DNA of 64,000 nucleotides. It comes from Allantophomopsis cytisporea (lineage: Eukaryota; Ascomycota; Leotiomycetes; Phacidiales; Phacidiaceae). This document shows, piece by piece, positions 1-12,558 of the stretch (positions are counted from its first letter, which is position 1; each line of letters opens with the position of its first letter). Under the pieces are notes generated by a model, which saw only the letters and a program-made list of their open reading frames with translations, had not been told where the DNA came from and did not search any database. The stretch covers positions 1,240,001 through 1,304,000 of the forward strand of contig CP103023.1 in assembly GCA_024752435.1 (NCBI GenBank). Reading direction: 5' to 3'. The translations under genes were made by a program, and so were the position numbers.

Positions 1-1028
1 TTGAGCGAACAGAGCTGAAACTTTGAATGTGAGACTAGAAGAGGTAGTATCAAGATTAGAAACCCAATTTCTCTATATTTGTTCTCAATATCTTAGAATT
101 GCCAAGATTTGTCATTTGAGAATAAGATCAACTAACCGTAACCACAAGACTAAGGAATCAACCTCTCCCCCCTCCCCCCCGCCCGTAATGTACATTGACT
201 ATGTCAAAACAACAGAAGTTGAGAAACCAGAGAGTAATATCTGGTAACACAATCGGTAAACTGAAAAATAATTGAGTTACATAAATCATGCTCAACTGAG
301 CATGTATGGGCACAGACCAAGGAAATTGGCAGGCTTCTCGTTACTCTACCATATATGAGCCTCAGATTCCTTTGGCAGATACTTTTACCCTCTCAAAAAT
401 GAAACTCTCACATCCGCTATAGACTACTGTTTTAATTTAAGGGTCTCACCGAATTGACAGTGAGCTGTTCATGGCAAGGAGCTGTGATCTTGATAAACGT
501 TATTTCATTTCCGCAGCACTAAGTTATGTTTGTTGTGGTAAATTCTCATATTGATGATTTGATAAAAGCAATGAAGTAGAAGTTGCTATAGGCATTCGCT
601 GAATACACATTAGTCGATACTAATAAGCTATTGAGCGGCGGAAGAAACTTTATCTTTATCCAAGCGCTATACTCTTTTCTAAAAAATGATACCATACGCT
701 ACTACTATACGTGTTTCATAACTTTGTATAGACGTAAGTATGCCTTTTTACATGATTTTAGCTCTCAATTCAGCAATGCTGTTCGAAAGTCTAGTTTACC
801 TAGTAGTAAAGCCAAACAGTACTCAAATTCAAAGTCTTCATATGATATACGATTGACGCCTTTACTAAATTACAAGTATATACTTATAAATATATTCCGC
901 TAACAAGTTGTCTACTATTTGCTAAGATGTTATACAAGTGATCAGGAACCCCCAAACACCATATAGCGCTTGTTATATAAACAAATTCAAGATAAACCCT
1001 GGTTGGCACAAAAGTTAACTCCCCTAGT
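1..1028. other. AT-rich flank without recognisable gene
   Basis: No reading frame here resembles a protein I know and none has credible splice structure. The short open frames (up to 90 codons) are what AT-rich DNA gives by chance. There is a C-tract near 168-182. The 3' end of the FAD oxidoreductase gene, transcribed towards this stretch, lies just beyond it. Confidence 0.6.
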
Positions 1029-2750
1029 CTAAGCACCAAGCTTGAAACCTCCCCAGTTCAAGCGAGTGAAAACTCCCAGTGAATCATAGGCATCCCGAAC
1101 CTCTCTCATTCTTTGCACATTCTCTACAGGGAAGCCTGCGAAGGGATCTTGGTACTCGCCGGCATCACCCATATAAATGAACTCAGATGACAGGTCTTTC
1201 TCTTGGTTCTGTTGGTGCCAGTAGTCAACCAATCCATGAGCCCAGTTGGTCACCCGCAAGTCGTCCGCAGCATTGGCCCAGCCGGTAGAGAATTGCCACA
1301 CTAAACCCGTGTGTTAGTGTCTAATCATTCCACTACAGAAGGTATACAAAGAGCCTCAAAGTATTGTGTAACGAATGAATGAAGTCACTTACAGATATAT
1401 GACTGGTCGTCGTCTAAGCCCCAGACATTACCAACGCCGTTGTTCTTAGCAACACTAAGAGCACTTGCCGGTAGGATGTTCATTACAAACGTTGGGTAAA
1501 GGCCCTCAACGTCACTGATCTCATCCACAGCAGCCTTCCAAGCCTGGTAGATAGCGTACAGCTGGTCTGCATCCGGCTTGATGGTCTTGTGGGCGAATTG
1601 TACACTTTCCATTCGTTAGCATGTGACTCTACCAAAGCTGCAACTCATTGAGCTGTTGGAAAACTTCGGGCTTACCGGAACATCTGGAATGGAGAGTCTA
1701 ATTGGTTATGCCAATCAATAGGAGCTTGAACTTGGTTCACAGTCAAAACGGAGGGAATGGCTGTGAAGTTGGTGAATCGAGATGGCGGTGACTCAGTGCC
1801 TTCTTGTACGCCCAACAGCGATGGAGAAACCACCTTCGTCGTGGCGTTGTAGCTGATACTAATGACAGAGCCAGCGGCAATATCTGGACCATCATTGTTG
1901 GCCAAATTGACGGTGGCGGCAATGAAGTCGGGCACTGCAGACTCGTTGAAAGTTTGAATGGTTGTACTGATCAATGGGATGGCATAAGTCTTGAGTGTAA
2001 ACTTAGTAACAATGCCAAAGTTGTTAGCTCCGCCCTTCAATGCCCAGAAGAGGTCGGGGTTCGATGTCGAGTTTGCAATAACTTGTGTGCCATTCCCAAG
2101 GACTACGTCGTAGCTAACCACATTGTCCATGGCCATGCCATACTTGTTATTCAGATAGTGGAACCCTCCAATCAATGAGAGACCGGGGACTCCGATAGTC
2201 TTGAGACGACCACCAATGGCATACAGGCCGTAATCTGAGAGGGCCGAATAGACGTCAACCCATCTATTTCCAGGCCCAACTTCGATAGTCGCATTGTCAC
2301 TAGCGATCTTGATGTCCGTAAGATTGTTCAGAGCGAGCAGAACGCCACCATCGATGTTGTTGGAGCCAGGGTACTGAGAAGTTAGTTAGTCAGGGCTTCC
2401 TTATAATCTTGGCAGGCGAGAATGTTGTTTACGTTCATGTGCCCTCCTCCTCGGATGGCAAATTGCGCACCGCAAGACGTAAAAATCGAGACAGCATTAG
2501 CGACTTGGTCCGCATCTGTCGGCTTGAAAATGCATCCTGGCTGAAGATCGGCCCGGACGTCCCAGTAATCGGTAGCTTCCGTGTTGTAGTTTGTCGAGTT
2601 CGAGGTGAGAACCAAGTTACCATGTGTAGAAGCCAATCGAGTACAGGCACAAGCTGCGCCGGTGCTCAAGTCAGCAATAGTGATGTTTTGCGCAGAGACG
2701 ACTGCGGCAGCTAGGGCACTGCCAGCAAAAGATAAAGTCGAAAACCGCAT
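1029..2750 (-). CDS. Secreted FAD-linked oxidoreductase (BBE/FAD_binding_4 type)
   Basis: Four exons (2750-2433, 2373-1676, 1604-1393, 1300-1029) join in frame to 499 aa. The first intron has donor gtaaac and acceptor ctcag; the others also have GT..AG ends. Residues 1-20 form a signal peptide ending in VVSA, so the enzyme is probably secreted. The N-terminal half is an FAD-binding PCMH domain. It contains GGGHM near residue 104, whose His is the usual covalent FAD attachment site in this family, then GPGNRWVDVY and GVPGLSLIGGFHY. The C-terminal half has the substrate domain, ending with a berberine-bridge-like NWGGF segment. Such enzymes oxidise sugars, alcohols or secondary metabolites; the substrate cannot be told. 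No biosynthetic cluster genes are adjacent. The length is normal and no lesion is seen. Confidence 0.9.
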
Positions 2751-3820
2751 CGTGGATAGACTATAGTGTTCACTCCGATAGAGAACGAACGAGGTACTGC
2801 CCCTTCATCTTGGAGGACAGCAAAGACCTTTATAAGTCAAGTTCCCATCCTGCTATGGGTGACGATCATCACCCATGTTTCATAATATAGGACGACATAT
2901 CGACGCAAATCTCAATGATAGCCAGGGTTTTCGAACGCGAGATCCTTACGAGCACAAAGGCAAATGCGAATGCGAAATAGGGTGATACTATACGATATAC
3001 GAAAGATACGAGGTTCTACATACAGTAGGACGGTGTAGCTGACTCCGGAGTAATGGGACGTAGCTTTCAGGGAGCCCCTGGCATATAGCGATGCGAATGC
3101 TTGATTGAAATTGTTTTTATTGATGTTTACCGCTAAGTATCATCCTTCCTAGGTAGCATGCAAGGTTGATTGTGCAGCAGGAACTGTATCTTGGGAGATT
3201 GCCGATTATGGCAGATCTTAGCCGGTAGTATCAGTGAGCAAGGTGCCCGGCTCCTCTAAGCCCTGCGCTGCGGTCATTTGCGGAGAGCCGGTGCACTCGT
3301 ATCTCGCATTCAACTCTGATTGGATAGCACAAGCAAATCACAGTATGCTTGAGCTGTTTCATGCTTATACATGTGCACGTGATATGTATTACATAGCGGC
3401 TTGGTCATACATACATCGATACCTACATACCTAAGTACCTACCTGTACGATACATACGTAGTTAGGTAGCCTCAGCCTATGCACGTGCCTATACCCCCTT
3501 AGTCAGTCTCCCCACAGCCACGTTCAACCACATTTGCTTCGAGAATGATGAGACTTGTGGGCTGGAAGAATGTTAAATATCTATACTATGCTAAACAGAA
3601 GCAGGCACCCTCACTTACGCTTTAGCTTTTAAGTCTAAACCTGACAAACGTAAATATGTCACATATGGATTAGAAATGCGGCTATGAATTTTACGTGAGA
3701 ATCAATTCTCAACGTTCCTTGCGACTTAAATAAGACTACATTAATGATCGTCATGTACCGCTCCTATCTTTACATAGCCCAACGGCAGACCGTCGCAGCC
3801 TTCCCAGTGCCGGTCGCAAC

Positions 3821-3887
3821 TCGCAATGTGTCCGAGTACGGTCCGACATATTGCGAACTATCACTCGTACTCGGTCGGATGTACGAG
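3821..3887. repeat. Two adjacent GC-rich inverted repeats
   Basis: Positions 3821-3832 (TCGCAATGTGTC) and 3845-3856 (GACATATTGCGA) are inverted with 11 of 12 positions matching around a 12-nt centre. Directly after it, CTCGTAC at 3864-3870 pairs perfectly with GTACGAG at 3881-3887 around a 10-nt loop. They sit in a GC-rich island inside AT-rich DNA. They could be a relic of a mobile element end or an imperfect operator; no function is assigned. Confidence 0.45.
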
Positions 3888-5835
3888 CTCCGAGATCCCC
3901 TAACTATTGGGAAGTTGACCGGCAGGTTCGGATATTTACGTAGTACTTGCAATAAGGGATACCATACAATCGCTCTCCTTTTGAGTTCAAGGAATAACAG
4001 GATATAGAAATTCATATTCTTGTTCTTATTTCAACGGAGGATGGGAAGATGCATCAAATCGGTAAGCGTATTTTCCATACAATATTTCATGAAAAAGCAA
4101 ATCAAGAGTATCATACCGTAAAACGATTCCTCCTCAATTCATTCACGCGCATATTACGGAGCTGGTTTGTTTCTGATACAACACGACGGAGAATTTTGTT
4201 TTTCGATGTTGACTATCATGTATATCATACCCTCATTAATTGGCCACTACCTGTCGCCAAGACAAGTAAGAGCGAGATTCAGAGAGGAAATTCTTCAGAC
4301 AGTTTAATTTGCTCTGTTCCTCACTATCGCAGGCTTTCGATCTTGTTAGATGAAACCAACCTGATACTGGCTGCTAAAGTCATTCCTGTTGCTGCGAACT
4401 GGGTTAATGAAGAGGATGACGATGGATGTTCTCCGGCCTACACAATCAAATCTCGACATTGGTGGCAGCTAAGCTGAAAGGCTAGAATTTCTAGAGTCGT
4501 AGATCTTCTCGGATTGTGCTGCAAATGCTCAAACTATTATTCGAGAACATGGTGAAGACAATGTGGAGAACTGATTGCAGCAAGTCTGAAATATGGAGTC
4601 TTTCAGAAGCAGGTACCTAGTAGTACCAATGTTCTCCTCTCTAAGACACAGCGGAAGAACACTCGCGAGAACAGCATAACAGGTCTTTTAGGTGACTAAA
4701 TTCTCATTGATGGCTTTGGATTCTATTGCCTTTGATGAAGTCATACATTAAAGTCTTTCACTGTATCTACGTCTCATCACACTCAGATCCTGCTTTTTAC
4801 AAGCTCGAGTTCCAGATAGTGAGATTGTAACATTGAAAGCCTCACATATCAAGAAGGATACCTGAAAGCCGATGAGTAAACTCCTAAACTATGATCGACA
4901 GAGAGAGCTTGTCATTTAAAGGAGACCTTCGCTCGATACTGCCGTCATCAAATTTTCTAGGTGGCTATAAAAATTGGATGGCAGTGTAATATGTGGGTAA
5001 GTCTCCCTTAATCCACTTTGGATTAAGAACACGGTCCATAATCTCAACAATTATCGCTGAGGCCTTAGCTTAAGATGATGTCTATTCATGGTGGCTACTT
5101 GAGTACGACTCTAGTTGAAGCAGACAAGGTTCGTAAGGAAGGAAATGTGCCTTCACGACGCTTTCTTGTTTGAATCGTAACTCAGCATTAGCTCTGACTC
5201 ACTGTGAAGGACTGCAGGGATACATGTTTATATTCAGTCTGTGAATACGAACTTGGCCAAATCAACTTGATGGTGATTACATCCCCTTTTTACTGTCGCC
5301 GTTGCTGCAAATACTTGGATTGAGATGCAGACCTAACCCCCTTTTTGGGACTTCAACTATTCTGGGTGTGAGTTCTACATCCGGGATTCAGTTGCTCAGT
5401 ATATAAGAGTTTCTCCAAGATTATCATAGATACAGAGATTTTTTTACCTATGTTAAATATTTATTTTAATTCAGCCAAACGATGTTCTTAAAGAGCATAA
5501 GTCTTGATAGTGCAATAGAGGTTTCCTATTACTAGAGTATCGACTTGATATTTTCAATGAGAGCTCTTTTTAGTGTAAATGAACCAAAAGACCGAATTTA
5601 TCTCTTTAGAAGAAACTTCAGACTCTATAGTTATATATCTGCATTTCAAAATTAGTTAACGGTTCTTTTGTATAAAAGTAGTAGTATTTCCCTGTATATA
5701 TATCCATAAAGTCATTCAATACAGTACCTAGTGTCAAAGCGAAAACTGACGAATATTCATTACAGACTATACATATGTAAAGTGCCTAGGCACGTGCTGA
5801 CTTCGGGTCGGGTACTTTTAAGCGCGTAGTTCAGC

Positions 5836-6236
5836 AATATTACAACAGAGCTGCAGGAAACACGGAAGCAAGTCCAGAGCCTCAACATAGAAAACAGCAA
5901 ACTACTCAAACAAGTACAAGAAACCAGCAGACAAGTCCAAATAATCGGTAGCACTACCGTAGAGTGGAAACTAGCCACACAGTCCGGAACGGCACTAGGC
6001 GAACCTATTTACATCAGCATCCCAAATCCCCATAGTGCAATCAAGATCCAAGAAGGATTGAAAATCAGCCAACACTCGGTGAACGTTGTCATACACAATA
6101 TCACATACTATCAGCCCCATTCTCCTGCCTTTGCTTTTATATCACAAGTTTTCATCATTTCACCATGTCGACAAGCTTGCAAGAGAACTCTATATATATT
6201 ATGGTCGATACACGCGGTACTCCGGGAATGTTTGTG
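5836..6236 (+). pseudogene. Coding-like relic with coiled-coil stretch, no start codon
   Basis: Following an in-frame TAG at 5836, one plus-strand frame stays open for about 130 codons, to a TGA near 6234, but has no convincing ATG start. The first part is rich in Gln, Glu, Lys and Leu in a heptad-like pattern (for example LQETRKQVQSL and NSKLLKQVQETSRQVQ), as in a coiled coil, and is followed by a less charged segment. GC content is visibly higher than the surroundings. It may be a fragment of a gene or of a transposon gag-like protein; the family was not recognised. Confidence 0.3.
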
Positions 6237-7734
6237 AGTCTTTACTACTAGCAAAAGTTTCTTATGAGGGCCGATTAACAATATAAAGCACTGGGGTATT
6301 TTCGTCCACTCTCAAAAGAACTCAGGCATCTTTTACCACGCAGTCAACAGGGTAGGCGGGTGGTTGCTAGAAGTTAAGAATACAAACAATATTCGTTAGT
6401 CAGAAACACTTGTGCTACTGTTCAAAATCGGAAGTGTTTCGTCTTCTGCGAACACTTTGTGCGAGTCCTTATTGAGGAATGTGCCAGTAAAGGGTGAACC
6501 ATCAACCCGAACTAGCGAGGCCTTCACTTGCAGAATCTGAGTCAAAGCCGCCGCCATGGTACTACATAATGCAGCAATCATTGTATTAGTGAACAGTATT
6601 GGTTAGTATTGTGAAAAAATTACCCCTCATGCATGCAAGCTAATTTACAATAATCAACAGAGGATATCGAGAGGGACGTCATTGCAAAGGCAATACCACT
6701 CGAGGCTCTTGTCGAGGAGGGCGTCGGCAAAGCTGGGGTTGTGAATATACCAGGGTCCTCGACATCATCTTGATCAGACTCGCGGCTTCTTTAGATAGTA
6801 AGGTACGTAGGAGAGAAGATTCCCTTAGAAAAGATATACATAAAGACTAACGTTAGATGTAGCACTATATCCAATGAATATATATTTCCTATGATTGGAG
6901 ATGTCTAGCTATAGTAGCATAGAAGAATTATATTTAGATTTATTGATTTATTATTCTACTATCTTGCCGCAATGCCTGCATCATTATGCTTATACCTTTC
7001 TCTACAATGCCAAGAAATTATCACTAGCTGTCTTAATGATATGGTCCAGATGTTCTAAACTGACCTCCTTACATGTGTTGCTGGAGGTAATCGTCAAATA
7101 GCGACGCATTTTATAGAATTGGTCCCAAGATCATAACTACTACGCAGGTAGGTAAGAATATCTGTATCTATATTGAATTCAGACGACTCTTATATACTAC
7201 TATCTACAAGAAGTTTAACAAAAGAGTATAGAGTCAAGTATTTAAATTACCGGGTATAATCCCTAGATGTCAATTGTATTAAAAATCTCTAAAATATTAA
7301 AAAAGTAGGGTATTAGTACGAAGCAGTATAAAGTCAGGAACTCGGAAGAAATAGCTACTGTACTAGAGGGAGAGTAGCCTAAAATCAAGAAGGGAACACT
7401 CAATTCTATCTGGCAATATATACCTTGGAGAGTTGAAAGATACATCAAAGTAAAAGATGAGGCTACAAACTATTAATTTTCAATTAATTTGAGCTATTAT
7501 GTATATTGTTACAGTGTATGGTTGTAGTGTTATTCTTATTCAAAGATCAATGATAATATTTCAAGGATAACGATTATTCATTACACGTGACTGTACCTTA
7601 CCTACCTTTCTTTATCTGAGACGACTTTTTCTACTCTGAGCAACGAAACGCTCTTTATTTAGTCTCCTACCCAGCATGGGAATGGCTTTCAATTAGAAGC
7701 ACCAATTTCCCAGAGGAAGATTGCTTCCAGAATT

Positions 7735-7920
7735 GTGTTAAACTCCAGCGTTCAGTCCTCAGATCCACTTTTATTACAACATTTCCTTGATGATGCTACA
7801 GATTCAAATTCGGCAGCTCTGCATCTTATTCACCGATTTCCTAACGCTAGCCGTCAAGAACTTGCGCACTTTTTGGAAGAATGGAAGAAGCTGGTAGAGA
7901 TATGTGGGCATCAAAAGTGA
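7735..7920 (+). other. Short open frame, possible gene remnant
   Basis: A 61-codon frame with balanced, protein-like composition (for example DATDSNSAALHLIHRFP and ELAHFLEEWKKL), unlike the AT-rich frames around it. It has no partner exons with obvious splice signals. It lies just upstream of the broken phosphotransferase region and is best regarded as a fragment of a decayed gene. The family is not recognised. Confidence 0.25.
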
Positions 7921-8428
7921 ATATTGATCTGGGAAGTCTACTAGATCCTACATGTAGACACTTGGGATAGCCAATCGCCGGATAAGCTCAACCATTCAAC
8001 GAGGACAGAGATCATCAGACGTGATGACAACAAGTGTTGTATAACAAAAGCGAAGCCAAAATTGTGGAACAGCTTGCGATTTACTTCAATTGTCCCAGAA
8101 AAGGCTTTGCAATTTAACAACGATGTACTAAACTTGTTTCCTCGCTTCTATTATCCTGTGTTATAAACGTCGGCTAACATTTAGCAGAATATACTTCATA
8201 GTACTCTCAATGCCTTCTTAAGTCCCTCTTTGCGTGAGAGCCTCTCATTTCACGCGGGACCACAAAAGGCCGAGAAGAAATATTGGCTCCTAACAAAATC
8301 GGCCGCGGACGCCTTTCATGAGGGTGATATTGGAATCAAGGAGCCTAAAGTATGTACAGCCAATATTTGACGTTGGCTCTGCGTGACAAATACTGACTGC
8401 ATTGTAGATTAAGGTTGAGTGTACATTT

Positions 8429-9500
8429 ATGTACTATCCGCATCCATTCATCAGAAATATTGAAAAGGAAGGAATATCACGTCTCACTTTACGCAATCAT
8501 TCCGATCACGATATCCCAATGCCAAGTAGCGAGTTATTCGAGATTCAATTTAGATTCGCAAAGGCTGTCAAGTTGTTGAAGGTTGTAAGAACTATGGAAA
8601 AGGCAGCAAAATTGAAGCATTGCGCAATGCCGACCCCTGGACTGAAGTTAACCTCGTTGGTATCAGGGCTTCTCGCTCGAAATCTTCTTCCTCTCTGGCT
8701 ATGTGTACCGAGCTCTTTCCGACTTCGGGTATACGAAGGCCTACAGTTTCTCGGGAAGTACTTCTATCCGCTGACAACTCGTGGTGTTCAACAGCTGCCA
8801 TTCAACTTCTATCTCATGTAAGGCCATACTTTCCACGGTCCCCAGTATCTAGGGGAATTTCGTGCTTTGCAACTCGTTTGGAAACACACCTCAATACCTG
8901 CTCCACTTCGATCGATCTGATCTCAACATCAGAGGGTTCATATCTAATCTCTTCAAAAATGTCCGGAAAAATCTTGGGCCCGTGTATTGACATACTTCAT
9001 CTCGAAGACACTGATCAAATGGTCATAGACCTGAAGAGATATCTTGCAGAATTACGAAGTATTCCAAACCCATACCTGGCTGAGTATAACATCTGCAATG
9101 CTGTAGGTCAGGCTTGTGTAGATTGGCGGCTTGAAGGTGATGCAACGACAAATGGCCCATATAAGAATGAGGGCGTATTTAACGACTCAGTGTGCATTGG
9201 CATTTTCCATAATCTTGTCCATCGCTCGGATCAGAACATTGTCTTCACACACGGCGACTTGAGCCTGAGAAACATACCGGTTGAGGATGGAAGGATCTCA
9301 GGAACTGTGGACTTGGAAACGGCGGGATGGTTTGTTGAGTACTAGGAATACACGAAGTGTCTCTTCGGTGTCAAAAGGACCAAACGATGGTTAGACATTG
9401 TAGATTCCTCTTTCGTAGATGCCCTCCCCCTTTCAACATATTAACCGCGGACCGCCACTGGAAACGGGAGCTTTGTGAAATCGGTAGTAAGTTATACTGA
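8429..9500 (+). pseudogene. Broken APH/choline-kinase-like phosphotransferase
   Basis: The recognisable part starts near 8726 (RVYEGLQFLGKYFYPLT..VQQLPF), typical of the small fungal aminoglycoside-phosphotransferase-like family. The frame then hits TAA at 8819-8821. Family-like sequence resumes just after and shifts frame near 8905-8917, between HTSIPAP and IDLISTSEGSYL. Continuing, FTHGDLSLRNIPVEDGRISG carries the Brenner-type HGD catalytic motif. In AGWFVEY*EYTK a TAG at 9343-9345 stands where the family normally has Trp, a TGG-to-TAG change. The family-like tail (LDIVDSSFV, then HWKRELCEI) continues to TGA at 9498-9500. A 35-nt GTAAGG..TAG segment after 8818 could imitate an intron but is very short. 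The upstream part from 8429 (LRNHSDHDIPMPSSELFEIQFRFAKAV) looks different, perhaps the tail of an HNH-type fungal protein. The gene is not functional as it stands. Confidence 0.7.
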
Positions 9501-9758
9501 AAAATTCGGGGAAGGCTGATTGAGCAGGGGTGAGAAGCTAAATGAAGTAAGTCTGCGAGTTAGTAGATGTCGATTGAAGAACAAAAGATGGAGTGATATT
9601 CAAGGTTGGTTCTTCCTTGTTTTGTAAGATTTTCACGTTGAATGTGGACAATTTATAATTATTCTGAACTTTTAGTAATATTGTAGTGGAAACAGTGATT
9701 CATTTCGAAAAGAAAAAAAAAACAAACGCCTAACATAGAGAACCTGACTTGTTACTAT

Positions 9759-12558
9759 CTACGAGTACCCATCGTTTCTGTCTCCTCTAGCAATAGCTCT
9801 GGTGGGCTCATCTTTCTTCTGAATACTATCCATGTAACTATGGAAGTTTTGACTCATCTCGACTACCCTGACAAAATGGTCTTTCTCTACTACTATCAGT
9901 TTACCTGGCTTGTGATACTCCTTGAGAGTCGAATAGCCAGCTAAAGATATTGCTGTCTTGAATGCATTCCTGATCTCTCGCCCGTTCCATCGCAACCCAA
10001 GAACAGCTTCATCTTCCATGACATACTGCATAGCATAGGTCGAAACTTCGATTTCGCTAAGGATACGCTTCTTGTTGGTCGACTCCGTTGTCTTTGAATC
10101 TTGCTCTTGAAACTTGTTTTCTTTCAATCTGGCCATATCAAATTCAAGCTTCCTAAAAAAGCCTTTCCATATCTTCTTACGCTGAGGGTTGGTGAGGGCG
10201 GGGTACTCGAGTACTACATGCATACGGGATATGAATGCATCGTCAATTTGCCCAATACGGTTCGTCGTCAAAAACAGGAGTCCACTGAAGTATTCCATCT
10301 TGCGAAGAAACACTACTGCAATTATTTTCTGTATCCTGATTGTCTTGTTACTTACTTACCTGATACGAGTCCATTTCTTGCAATGTCCGCTCCCTTCCTC
10401 TTTTCCAAAAATATTTCCGCTTCATCTATCAACAGAATCGCTTCCCAAGTTTCTGCTAGGGTGAACCATTTAATGAGCTCATACTCAACGCTTTCCTCGT
10501 CGCGACCAATGTCAGCAATGGTGAGCATGAGCAGTGGACGACGTGTTGACTCCGCAATACATTCTATTAGAATTAGAATAAAAGGGGTTGGATAACACAC
10601 TTGTGCTTTTCTTACCAACTGTGTATGTCTTCCCAACTCCGGGTGGGCCTGTGATTATTAACAGGAATCAAGTGTCAATCGCGAATAACTTACCATGCAA
10701 AAGAACAATTTGCCCTTCACCCTTGCCTCGAATAAAATCTGGATGCCAGGAGCTACAATGTGGATCTGACACTGCTTTTATGATTTCCAGTTTATGTTCG
10801 TCAATGGCTAGGTTGTCGAGGCCTGGTATATCAGTCTCGAGATTGCTTATGTGGTCAACATGAAATGGTTCTTAGAAGTAATTAGTTTCATTTCCTAATT
10901 AGATCTCATAGGTTAACCTACTCCACAGTTTTTCTTTCAGTGCAAATCCAAGGATGTATGGGTCCATGAGGAAGTACTGATGACTGGTCAGTGTTCTATC
11001 GCTATCGAGAAAAATGTTATCATAGTTCTCCCAGCGAAACAGAGAGCTGAGGTTGAGCCTTTCCGGAGTTTCAGGAAATTCATGCAGGTTATCATTGTCT
11101 GAATTCTTGTTGTACTGCATATAGGCAATAGCATCGGTGATAATTAGACCTTGAGACTTATAGATATTATCAGCTTCTTTCTCATACTGCCTTTATACGG
11201 CTCATACTTACTCGTTGAGGACCATGTGCCTGGTTATCGTATTGCATTTGCTGAAAGCCCCCTCTTAATATCTCAAATACTCTCTTTCCCCGACTCTCAT
11301 ATTTCTCTCGGCGTATCATATTGTCCTTAGAATCTATGTACAAGCTTGGAAGAATTGGTAATGAGCTGACTTCACGCTCGCCTTCATAAGATTCAATGTG
11401 GCAGTAGGTCTTTGTTCTCCGAAGTTGAACTCCATCTGTTGTGAACCTCCAGTACTCTATGCTTCTCTGGGGTGGTGGCCCTCGATACGGTCCTCCTCCG
11501 GGTGGTGTCGGTGCAGTTCTAAGAAGGGTCCCTTTTTGGTCGCGCCAAGTAAATATGGAATTTACTATAGACCCTGCCCCTCCCATCTCAGTATCATTGC
11601 CAGGTAGTTCGAGGTAACAATCTGTACCAGGTTTGAAGAGATACCATAAATCTTCGAATTTGATCACTGGATTGGGTCTGGCCAGCATCGCTCGAATTGG
11701 CTCAATGTTCTCATTGTAATATGGCTCGAAAGCCTCAATGAGAGCTTGGACCTCCTTCTTGGCCTCCTCTTCCTCTTCGAGTTCATCGCTGGTTTTATGT
11801 TTCTCGTCTGTGGACTTATGAGCAATATCTCTAAGCTCTTCCCAATAATGACATAGAATTTGAAACTGGGTGTAAATCATGACCGTTTTCCCAGTTAGGT
11901 TTTGAGTCGGATAATAATCCACAAGTCCTCGAAGCAAGTTTAGAAGTCGTTCAGAGCGAATTATCAAACGACTTAGATACCAATCTGTGACTCTGATATC
12001 CTCGAGGGTGACTTCTTTCGACTCATTGTTTTGGTGCACTGGTTTTCGCTTTGCTGATTCTGAGCTAGGAATACCTTCCAGTGTATTTGAAGCTCCAGAT
12101 TTGGGGCTAGACGCTGTTGGTATTTGTGATCCGCTGTCCTCAGAATCTGACTCTTCTGACTCGCTATAACTGTCGGACTCACTACTACTGCTGCTCGTTC
12201 TGCGCGATACCACAGGAACCTTCCATTTGGATTTAGATCTTAGTTTGCCGCGTATCAATGTGACAAACTCAATCGCTGGAAGATCATCTTTTGGTTCATC
12301 CTTCTGTGAATCGATTGATATGGACGAATAGGGGACATCTGTTTCAATATCCCTCCAAGAATTATCACCACGTCGGCCACTGTTCCAACTGACACGATGT
12401 TTGACAGTGTTCTTCGAAGACTTCGAATGCGGAGTTTTGGATTTTTCAGATGCAGGATTTAGAATAACTGACGCCGGTATTCCTAACTCGATTGTAGGAC
12501 AAGCGTTGTTCTCAGCTAATGCTGATTGCTCATCGGCGTCGCTGTTTGAGGTTGCCAT
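9759..12558 (-). CDS. AAA+ ATPase with DUF7025-like N-terminal region
   Basis: Six exons (12558-11212, 11156-10922, 10870-10694, 10648-10616, 10563-10360, 10315-9759) give 850 aa; all introns are GT..AG and the frame is continuous. Residues 1-200 are low complexity with a Ser/Glu/Asp run (SESDSYSESEESDSEDS). The middle region (about 250-430) resembles the DUF7025 domain of fungal ATPases. The AAA core has Walker A GPPGVGKT near residue 590, Walker B ILLIDEAE near 640, a sensor-like LLFLTTNR and a following FISRM arginine. Walker A lies on its own 33-nt exon. Family members are believed to be ATP-driven remodelling or immunity-like fungal proteins; their substrate is unknown. The gene is intact among broken neighbours and diverges from the DUF7708 gene at 13316. 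Confidence 0.88.

Larger units (their letters stand above)
2751..7700. other. Long AT-rich gene-free tract with degraded relics
   Basis: About 5 kb with no intact gene. It is visibly AT-rich, with islands of higher GC near 3770-3960, 5770-6120 and 6470-6780 that look like decayed sequence. The open frame at 4049-4477 (142 codons) resembles nothing I recognise and lacks convincing codon structure. The tract looks like the mutated, repeat-derived DNA of fungal genomes shaped by repeat-induced point mutation, but no terminal repeats or transposase motifs could be identified. Confidence 0.5.

Noticed and set aside
4049..4477. 142-codon plus-strand open frame
   Set aside because: No recognisable motif, AT-rich composition, no splice context; consistent with chance.
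2751..7700. Transposon or LTR element
   Set aside because: No terminal repeats, target-site duplications, transposase or reverse-transcriptase motifs were identified; only general AT-richness and relics.
8819..8853. 35-nt intron in the APH gene (GTAAGG..CTAG)
   Set aside because: Too short for a typical fungal intron, and it does not remove the downstream frameshift near 8910 or the TAG at 9343.
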